Part shown: piece by piece, positions 56,001 to 64,000 of the stretch
Numbering within the stretch: the first letter of the stretch is position 1
Layout of the letters: every line of letters begins with the position of its first letter
Assembly (NCBI RefSeq): GCF_012489685.1
Contig: NC_080042.1
Span: forward strand, 34,601,158-34,665,157
Length of the DNA stretch: 64,000 bases
Direction: 5' to 3'
DNA from: Lotus japonicus
Taxonomy: Eukaryota; Streptophyta; Magnoliopsida; Fabales; Fabaceae
Notes under the pieces: model-generated
Told to the model about the DNA's origin: nothing
Database searches by the model: none
Seen by the model: only the letters and a program-made list of their open reading frames with translations
Translations under genes and position numbers: made by a program

Positions 56001-58666
56001 ATAAGTAGAGACGACTTTGTTTAATTTAGGATATACCTTTTTGTCAGGAATCTCAGCGCAAATGCATTTATCAATGTCAGATGTGGTAACTAACTTGTTC
56101 TCCTTGCAAAGCCATAGCAAGATATGCGCATGTGGTAGTCCCCTTTTCTGGAATTCAATCGTATACATCCCTGTAAGTTAGCAACAGCGTGAGTTGCTAC
56201 AAACTAAAACATACAAATGATATAATTAAATAATTAAGACACACCATACCTGCTTGTAAGGGACCAAAAATAATACCACTTTGCAATGTTGATATTAAGT
56301 GGTCTAGCTTGATTTTAAACACTCGACAACAGACATCAGGTCTTTCATCAGCTCGTAGGTTCCTTTTTCTAACAAACCTATCAATTTCTTTCCATGCAGA
56401 ATTGCATGTCATAGTAATGAAAAGATCTGGATAGCCATAGCGCTTGCATATAGCCATCGCGTCTTGGCAACAATCAAACATATACCGTTTCCCACCAACA
56501 AATGATGACGGTAACACAATACGTGTCCCCAAAGAACTTGGGTCAGTTTCACCCCTAGACATGGCTTCTTCAAGGCCACTCAGGAAATCAGCTCGAATAA
56601 GGTTTTGGTTGTTACGAAGAAATGAGAGTCGTTGAGATTCCAACATTGTATAACAATCAACCACAAACTGTTGGAAAAGCCTTCTGCATAATAAAATATT
56701 CCCATTCTCATGATTCCTCTCTTGTATTCTGAAGCATATGAATTCCCTCAATGTTACGCGAGGTTTCACTCGAGAGCTAGTTGATGCAGCAATACCAGAT
56801 AATGGGATATCTTCTTGCCAACCATCTTCACCAAAAGGAAACATCAACGAATATTGTAGTGGGATAAACGAAGTGTGGGTTTCATGAATCCTAGTAAGAA
56901 CCCCCTCTTTTTTGACAATGATATCTCTGCCAACTTCTACTGTGTCAAAGTCACCCACAATAAGTGCAGCTATCTCATCAGAAGTGGGAAGGTTATACGT
57001 TCGAGGGTCCTTACCCCGTTTGCGAAAAAGTCTCAAAGCAAACGACGAACTTTGTGAAGAACTGATATAATCTCTCACTTTGCGAAATGATTTTGCCAAA
57101 ACATTAGACTCATCAATCATTTGCTTCAATTCATCAACTAATGAGATATCCAATTTGCCATCTGTGTTTAATGAACTGCACATAGTACACATCACTATGT
57201 AAATATAATATCCCACTTGAAGATTGACAAATAAGTCAATAATAAAGGCATGAATAATAGAACTTACTTAAACGGTTTCATTCTATTTTCATTTTCATTC
57301 TGAGTGTCGTATATATATAGCTGAGCGAATTTTGGAGTTTCACCAACTTGAGGTAATAGGGTACCTATTCGGTGATAATTTTGACCACTCAGTACAAACT
57401 GGGGGCCCTCCATTGTTGACAGCTGCCTCCACCTTCCCCCCAATCGAAGTGAAGGCAAACATACTATTATATGCCCTAATATTTTCCTTAAAGTGTTTCG
57501 ATCGGGGATCTATACCATGAAGCAAATTATATAAAAGAAGGGGTGGTTTAGATAGAAATGGAAGGACTACCTTCCCTTTCATACAGCACCTAGTGAATTC
57601 AGGATTTAATGAGTGCTTACTTTTAGCTAGCCGTTCGTCATACCACATCAAAGCAGAACAATAGCAACATACAAATGAAGCATCACCGAGATCGACCTCT
57701 TCTACAAAAGTTAGTAGGCATAAACGTCAAGCTGGTACAGTTTGGAGGTTACGAACGTATGGCCAAAAAAACAAAAATTACAAAGTGTATACCTATTAAC
57801 TCAGCAACTTCAAATATGTCTGCAACATTTGGTTGTGGGTCAGCTACTCTATCAAACTCACAAGCCAATTGACGATACAATGATACTCCTGTAACAGGTG
57901 TATGGGAAGCGAAATGATCATATGAAGAGCTTGCTTGATCCCGGCTTGCCTGTTTGGCTTTACATAACATGATCTTATCACCAAGTTCTTTAGGAAGAAC
58001 CTTAGTTGTACCACCTTTACTGTACATTGACTTTACTGAACAACATAAAGATCAAATTGCTAAAATTCTCTAGACTATTATCCCAAAAAAAAAAATTACT
58101 CAAGTAATGGTTGGTGTACACACCTTTGTCAGTATAAGATGGGGCATAATTTTCCTTGTCCATAACCATGGATCTTCTTTTTTTCCTTAAATATAACAAT
58201 CTCTTCAACCTTGCATCGGAAGCTGTCTGGTTGCTAGTAATATTTGTACCTGGACAATGTGAGACAAACTTACGTGAACTAATCGTCTGACCAAACCAAT
58301 ATGTTAGTTATATTGTCACCTATCAGAACATACCGCTTTGTTGGGACATAATAGACGGTCCATTTTGCACAATAGATAGTGGATGCCTATTTGTCATAGA
58401 GCTTGAGTTTAAATCACCTGTATCAAAAACAGAACGTCAAGATGTTTGATAAAATTATTCCATTTTAAAATTTCCAACTTTCTACATAATGTAACAATGG
58501 TTCTTACAAATTGTGCTATCAGATGACACTGCATTAGGCGTCGAACTTGGTATTGTAACAGCTCTATCCAAACTCATGAGCCTAAAGCGTCGACCAGTTC
58601 CAGCCGATGTGATATTCGTTATATCTGATAACACGGGGCTTTGAATAATCTTCCTGGACTTAGTTA
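53087..58666 (-). pseudogene. Helitron Rep-helicase gene with a stop and a frameshift
   Basis: Rolling-circle replication initiator fused to a PIF1-type helicase. Minus-strand exons with GT-AG junctions are 58666-58508, 58417-58334, 58249-58124, 58019-57793, 57701-57268, 57175-56250, 56170-55091, 54971-54834 and 54753-53087. The upstream four are less certain. The Helitron-like N domain is in 57175-56250. The HUH motif (GLPHAHILLWL) is near 56135 and the two-Tyr motif (YLFKYVSKG) near 55710. Helicase motifs are GFGGTGKT (Walker A, about 54460), LIIWDEAPM (about 54220) and VVLGGDFRQILP (about 54105). The last motif, TINKSQGQTL, is near 53280. A TAG (53527-53525) replaces a Lys codon in KLTL-KVGVP, and a one-base shift near 57405 breaks the N-terminal part. 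The encoded protein cannot be complete. Confidence 0.88.
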
Positions 58667-59517
58667 CTGTTAGGAAAATATGGGAAGATTATTAATACAA
58701 CATAATACTGTCACTACTATACTAATATGTACCCACTTCGTTTTCTCCCTTATGTGCATGCATCATATACCTCATCCTCTGACTTAGCTAGCATATGACA
58801 GTTAGAAATCTCAATATAAAAGAATGCATGTGTTTCTTATTAAAAAGCTTGGATGATTGGTTGTTTAACATAAAGTAAAAGCTTATATGATCAAAGGATT
58901 ACAATTCATTTCCTACCGCTCTCAATTCTTCAAATAATAAGTTGAACATCAACACATGAAGTATAATTTTTTCACTGGTGACCACGCTTCAAACAAAAAC
59001 TCTCAAATTAATGAAAAACATATCTCACACACACACACTATCATAACTCTCATTCTTTCTCAATCAAGTACCCACATTCAGCGTCTTAGAGGATTTTTAA
59101 AATTCTTCTAACCCTTCATTTTAAAAAGATATTAATTTTTATGCACTGAGAGTATAATAAGTTTTACACATTATGCAATCAAATTCTTTCATTTTTCTAG
59201 CTCATAGTTAATTTTGAATTTAATAATAACTAAAATAATAAATGGAATGTTGTGATTATTGGATTGTGTTAATTTAGTTTATATTGTTAGTTCATAGAAA
59301 TTAATCTCTTTTTTTACAAAACCTGAGAATAATGTGACTGGTCAATAATTTATTAAATACAGGCATGATCCTAGAAGTAAAGAGTATTATACTAATATGT
59401 ATCCATTGGACTTTTAAATTGAGTGTATACTACCATACTATATGAAGCAGAAACTGGTAATGACCCAAGTACTAAATTTCAAGAGAATAGACATAAATGA
59501 AAGGTTGATAAAGAAAT

Positions 59518-59822
59518 GCTTGCCTTGGCCACTGCTCCCACAACCTTTGTTGAGGTATAGACCTTCGGAATTTCTCTTCCGTTGCATAAGTTGCTTCCTA
59601 TTAATCCTGCTTGTTCTCGCCAGAGATTCTGCGTCTAATAAACGAATACTTTATTAAATCTAACACAATAGAGTTGAACCAGTTTTACATGAAAACTTGA
59701 GGACCATTAACCAACAGAGACAGTATCAATTGACGATATAATACCTTGATTTTCATATGAAACAGAAGGGAATACGTGCCCAGATGGAAACTCCATAACG
59801 CACCAATTGTGTTTGATACCTA
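59518..59822 (-). pseudogene. Possible further upstream exons of the Rep-helicase gene
   Basis: Open minus-strand pieces lie at about 59822-59742 (WCVMEFPSGHVFPSV) and 59634-59518 (DAESLARTSRINRKQL). The first base of the second piece follows an acceptor-like ATTAG. N-terminal regions of plant Helitron proteins have such Arg/Asn-rich stretches, but these are too short to assign firmly. Confidence 0.35.
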
Positions 59823-59839
59823 TTTGGTAGAACAAATAG

Positions 59840-60223
59840 GCAAGCAAAGATTATTGCTGCCTAATTTTGACAAAAGATCACTGAATATAAATATGAGTAT
59901 GCTACCCACTATCTTAGCTCAAGGATGACATTACTCAGGTCAGTAATCGAAGAAAATATTGACACTTTAGCTGGAAATTCATACTAATAAACCAATGTAT
60001 CAATAATGTTGTATTCAATATCATATGACACATTGGGAACATTAATTGAGAATACAGTAACTTAACTAACATGTCATTAATGTTAAATATAATAAACTTG
60101 ATTGTAGATTGTCATATTACATTATAATTGTTTGTCATAGCGTCCATTTTGAAATTTCAAAGGCTCACAATATAAGTAATGAAAAGCATGGTTCAAAGGC
60201 TAACATGGCAATTTCACTTGCAG
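59840..60223. other. AT-rich stretch between Helitron and RNase T2 relic
   Basis: No gene is seen. The Helitron 5' terminus may lie here, but no clear TC end was found. Confidence 0.4.
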
Positions 60224-61265
60224 AGAAGCATGGCACATGCTCATCTTCTGTATTTCGAAATGAATATGATTACTTCCTGGCGACACTGAATATCTATTTC
60301 ACATATAATGTCACAGTAAGTTTCCATAAAAAAATTTGTTATACAGAATTTTCTTAATTATTTCTATTGGCAACTTGGCAAGGAGCTCATATGAAATAAT
60401 AATCAAAATATGATAATAAGTTAATAACCATTTTATTTCTCCCTTTTCCTTTTCCTTCCAGATGAAATATCAAACTTGCTTTACTGAATGTAAGTACTTA
60501 GAAAATTAAATGTCTTTGCATGCAGCTGTGGTTTTTCAATATTACCTTGTCCCTTCTACCACCCTAAAAGCTAATATAATTTGTCCTGTGAATAATGAGT
60601 TAGTCAATGAGACGCCTTCCATTTGATAAGATTTGTATGTTGACTAATGAATTAGGTAACCAGTTTCCTCCTCCAGTTGAAGTAGTTTGTTTCTTGATTT
60701 ATGAATTAATCAATTAATGATCCCATGGGCCTTGATGCATATGTAAATATATGCCTCATAATCAGTCCTACTCCTGTTGCTGCAGTATGCTCCAAATATA
60801 CACGTGCATGAAGGTTTAAATTAAAGTATAACAATGTTTTGTCCGCAACTTAGCACACAATCATATTTTTTGGGGGCTTAGAAATTTTGGTGTTATGTGG
60901 ATTCTTTGCTGCTCTGTTTTAGATTGTTGAATAATCAGTTACCAACTTTTCAATCACTGCAAAATGCTAAACTGGTTATGAAGCTCTGTTTTTGGACTGA
61001 CTAACAATTGTATTTGCAGAACCTTTGATTATGAAGACCAAATGCCTGCTTGCATTTACATCAAAGTGTACTCTGACTATTGTGCTTTTCAACATTTTTC
61101 CAGACTCTTCTAAATGAGGCTGGTTATGTTCCATCTAACACAGAAAAGTTTCCCCTTGGAGGCACTGTATCTGCCATTTAGAATGCTTTCCATATGTCTC
61201 CTTTAATAATTTGCTCAAAAGGTTTTGTGGAGGAGCTGCGCCTATGCTTCTATAAGGGCTTCAAG
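60224..61265 (+). pseudogene. RNase T2 (S-like RNase, RNS2-type) pseudogene fragment
   Basis: Two exons with GT-AG junctions are seen: 60224-60315 and 61104-61265. The first reads [18 protein letters not shown], the conserved active-site region CAS II (EKHGTC) with catalytic His, and the second reads AGYVPSNTEKFPLGG, then FVEELRLCFYKGFK. Both fit RNase T2 enzymes of the RNS2 class, which cut RNA in vacuoles or outside the cell. A TAG near 61179 replaces the residue expected before NAFH. The upstream part with the signal peptide and the first active-site His is not found. Confidence 0.75.
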
Positions 61266-61596
61266 GTTGGAAATCTTCTCTGTAATTTTTCAGCATATAA
61301 GAAACTAACTGATACTTTGTCAATTAGCCATAAAAGGATTCACTTGACATACGATATTGGAAGAAGCAGCTTAATATGGATTATATTTTACATATACCAC
61401 GGACAATAATAAACTGGATCACATGGAACTAATACAACAAACACAGACATAAAACACAACAAAACACATGACAATGACAACTTCAGTAGTGGCAGTCCAA
61501 GTCTTACAACTTGCCTAATATTTTCTTTAAGATAGCAGTCCAAAAAGATGCCCCAGCAAGTACCATACTCCCATTCCATTCGGCCAGACAATACAT
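61266..61596. other. Spacer between the RNase T2 and second B3 loci
   Basis: No gene is recognised. The right part would include the 3' UTR of the minus-strand B3-type gene. Confidence 0.4.
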
Positions 61597-62210
61597 CTAT
61601 TTAAGAAACTCAACATCAATCAACCTCGTGATCCCATCTGTGAAGTTCATAGAAATTTTTTGACCATGTTGGACGCCTTGGCTCTTGCAGAACTTTCTCC
61701 ATCCCTTCCCCAGCTTTGTGTAAGGTTGCTTATGTTTGAAGAGGACATTGATCTTTCGTTTGACACCGTCTGGCCCTCTTATAAACCATGGCTGCGGCCC
61801 ATTCTCTCGAACAAATCTAGCAGCCTTCCCAGATAAGCACTACATAGCAAACAATTATGGTCAACCAATATTTAAATGGAATTACGGCTTACTCCACGAA
61901 AGCTGAATGGTTTAAGTAATAAACGTCGTCGTAAAAAAAAAAATAGATTCACTTACAAACTGACATGTATAAGCACGGTGAGGAGTGAGTTCTGTTGTCA
62001 GATTGAAGACATAGTTAGGTTTGGCTTCATTACCTGCCACCAATGAACCAGATGATTCAATAGCAGAGCTATTCACGTGATCGGGCTCATCGCGTGGCAC
62101 TTCGATGGACGACTGGCCGTCGTAAAGTACCAAGGCCATTGCTTGTGACAAATCTTCTTCCTCCAGCGGTGCTAAACATACTCTCTCACGAAGAGTCTCT
62201 TCCTCGTTTG
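61597..62210 (-). pseudogene. Second B3-type gene, 5' part cut off by an LTR
   Basis: Minus-strand exons are 62210-61957 and 61839-61597 with a GT-AG intron. Exon 1 is open to the LTR edge and ends TTELTPHRAYTCQF. Exon 2 continues with FVRENGPQPWFIRGPDG and GKGWRKFCKSQGVQHGQ, a B3 domain like the second one of the gene at 51223, and ends with IDVEFLK and TAG (61599-61597). The start codon and any first B3 domain are missing, because the long LTR begins at 62211. The rest may continue beyond that element, outside the window. Confidence 0.7.
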
Positions 62211-64000
62211 TGTAAGACCTGGATTTTCAGAACAAGCTAATTTCCGACTCACGCGTAGAATCAGTGTAAGCGTGACAGGAGTTTGATATTTGAGAAAGAT
62301 TAATGAAGAAGAAAGTTCAGGAATTGCTTGAGAAATGTTGCGTAGTCATTTTAGGAATTAGAGCGAGTCGTCTGCACACCCGCCTTATGGCAAGCGTGTC
62401 CAGAATAGGCTAATTTCGCTTTAGAGCAACGTTTTAAGTGAGATTTCGAATCCTTGGAAAATTTAAAGATTTTCTTTATTTTTCCTTCGACCAGCGTTTC
62501 ATTTCGGAACTCTAGACTGTACGCACGATAGTATTCACTTTTCGGAAGTCCGACGACGCTAATTTCCTTGCTTCGAAACCCTAGATTTGAGCGATGGATG
62601 AAGACTTTTTCTATTCGGGACTTCTAACGAAGTTTCCGTCCGCGGTGCCAGATTTGTTTCGACATTTCCAATCTTTCTTCAGAAGGAAGTTTTGTCGTCT
62701 GAGCATCACAGCAAAAAGTAGTTTTTCGGGACAGATTAACTTACACCGCCTTTGGGATTTTAGATATCGTTTTTCCCAAATCATAGATAATTGTTTTGAG
62801 TTCTGGAATTCTGACGCCAGAATCTCTCTTAGAATTCCTCGGTGGACGTGCTGCAAAAATCGGAATCGCGAAATTTTCATTTTCCCGCGATTTCACCTGC
62901 CTATAAATAGCTCGAAAAAGCAAAATCTCTTCATTCTCACCCATTCAAGGCCGCGAGCAAGGAGAGAGGAGGAGAGGAGAAATTTTCACGAAAACTTGAC
63001 CAATCTTCGTGCAGTTCGTCTCTACTTCTAGGTATCGAGGTAACTAGCATGAATCCTACCTCTGTTTACTGTTTCTGTTGCGTTTCTGAAGTCGTTTCAG
63101 TGCTCACAGTTTTGAGCTTTTTCTAAAATTGTCCGATTTCCTTGATTTCTTGGTTGGGTTATGTTCCTTATGTTCCCATGAGTCTAAAACCTCTGTCAGT
63201 AATCGCCGATTGCGATTCAGTTGTCCAAGATCTGAAAAATTGATTCAAAACCCCATTAGTCGCACATTTCGAAACTTTATTGTCGAAAAGCTGTAATCTG
63301 ACTTCGTGCCTTTAGGATTTGTTGTCACGGATGTCATGAGGATCAATGCTGTCAAATTTGTTTTCCGAACTGATAACTTTGAAGTTTTGAGCCTTTATTT
63401 TGGACCAAAATGCCCCTGGATAGTCGTATTTCGACCCGATTGTCCGAAAATTGTTCCGACAATTTCTTTGCCTTAGTTTTACCCTAAAACTACCTTGTGA
63501 ATTGATTTAGATCGAAGAAAAAGTTCGAAAACCCTATTTTCCATAGTGGCCGAAACCTAATTGCTTGGGTACCGTGTCCAAAAATAATTTTTGGGTCTCT
63601 ATGACCTGAGCCATTGCGTAGCTCTTTCAATTGTCGAAATTTTGGCGCCGGTTTCGTGTCATTCTGAGTTCTGTAGCTCGAGTTATGCTCGTTTTAGCGA
63701 ACGAAGTCTCCGTTGTCAATTTGTGCCTAAATAGGAACTCTGAAGCTTTAGAGGCTTTCTTTACGATTTCGATTAGTATTAGTAGATCGTGTTGCTCCTA
63801 GTGAAGCTTGTGTTGATGATTGTGTTTTCTTTGTTCTAGGTTCGCAATTTCCATGCCCAACTTCTACTCACGAAGGTAAGGGTAACTCGGTTTTAGAGCG
63901 TCTTTGAGTCTTGCATGCTTTTATCGCACTGCCTGTGTTTGAGATGAAGATGTTTATATTGATTGGCAGATGATTATGATTATTATGCTGAATTTGGAAA
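62211..64000 (+). repeat. LTR copy 3 of the TGTAAGAC family (runs off the window)
   Basis: Starts TGTAAGACCTGG, preceded by GTTTG (62206-62210), the likely target duplication. It matches copy 2 at 40891 base by base over most of the first 1.3 kb, then follows copy 1 near the GGGTAACTC block (63888). A TATA box (TATAAATA) is at 62902-62909. A solo LTR or the 5' LTR of a complete element cannot be told apart from this window. Confidence 0.85.

Larger units (their letters stand above)
51032..59830 (-). mobile_element. Helitron (rolling-circle transposon), 5' end not resolved
   Basis: On the minus strand the 3' end is ...CCGTGCAAAGCACGG, nine bases, then CTAG, followed by host T (51031): the canonical hairpin plus CTRR terminus. 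Upstream, on the same strand, lie a B3-type gene and a Rep-helicase gene. The 5' TC terminus could not be found, so the right border is a guess just past the last possible Rep-helicase exon; it could lie further right, past the RNase T2 and second B3 loci. Confidence 0.8.

Noticed and set aside
62594..63031. 145-codon plus-strand frame within LTR copy 3
   Set aside because: It spans the LTR's TATA box, the matching frame in copy 2 (41273 on) is broken, and no domain is seen; chance open frame.

Overview
This window is eukaryotic plant nuclear DNA. It holds intron-containing genes with GT-AG junctions, a nuclear photosystem I antenna gene, and tRNA-primed LTR retrotransposons, all in AT-rich sequence. 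The repeat set points to a eudicot, most likely a legume: a Sirevirus-type copia element with a long env-like ORF, chromoviruses with LTRs over 3 kb, and an Ogre/Tat/Athila-type element. The legume assignment is an inference. Transposable elements fill most of the window, and many are nested in one another.

Layout. 1-3989: 5' part of a minus-strand Ty3/gypsy element (gag-protease, tRNA-Asp primer site, 1,055-bp LTR) inserted into a decayed plus-strand gypsy pol (3990-5092) with a probable LTR remnant (to about 6527). 6990-8221: a minus-strand gypsy pol relic, cut by a 3.0-kb solo LTR (8222-11240). 11362-17160: old copia-type and gypsy-type LTR pieces. 17850-19781: intact LHCA1, four exons, with a MITE in each of introns 2 and 3. 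20436-25790: LINE RNase H relics, a 2.8-kb MULE-like element with a hAT element nested inside it, and a 250-bp MITE. 26635-38275: intact five-exon DHHC S-acyltransferase gene on the minus strand. Its 8.2-kb intron 2 holds a structurally complete 5,341-bp Ty3 chromovirus with apparently identical LTRs. 38825-47636: 3' half of a Sirevirus-type element whose env-like ORF was split by a 3,675-bp solo LTR with a perfect 5-bp target duplication. Its 3' region also carries an antisense coiled-coil ORF with its own TATA box. 48194-49454: an F-box/LRR/FBD gene with an in-frame stop. 51032 to about 59800: a minus-strand Helitron with a decayed Rep-helicase gene and a two-domain B3-type gene between the helicase and the 3' hairpin. 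60224-61265: RNase T2 pseudogene. 61597-62210: a second B3-type gene, cut by a further copy of the long LTR, which runs off the window.

Only LHCA1 and the DHHC gene look like intact host genes. LHCA1 serves photosystem I light harvesting; the DHHC enzyme palmitoylates membrane proteins. The F-box, B3 and RNase T2 loci are fragmentary, transposon-associated, or both. The most unusual features are the B3 genes on both sides of the Helitron Rep-helicase gene and the antisense ORF in the Sirevirus-type element.
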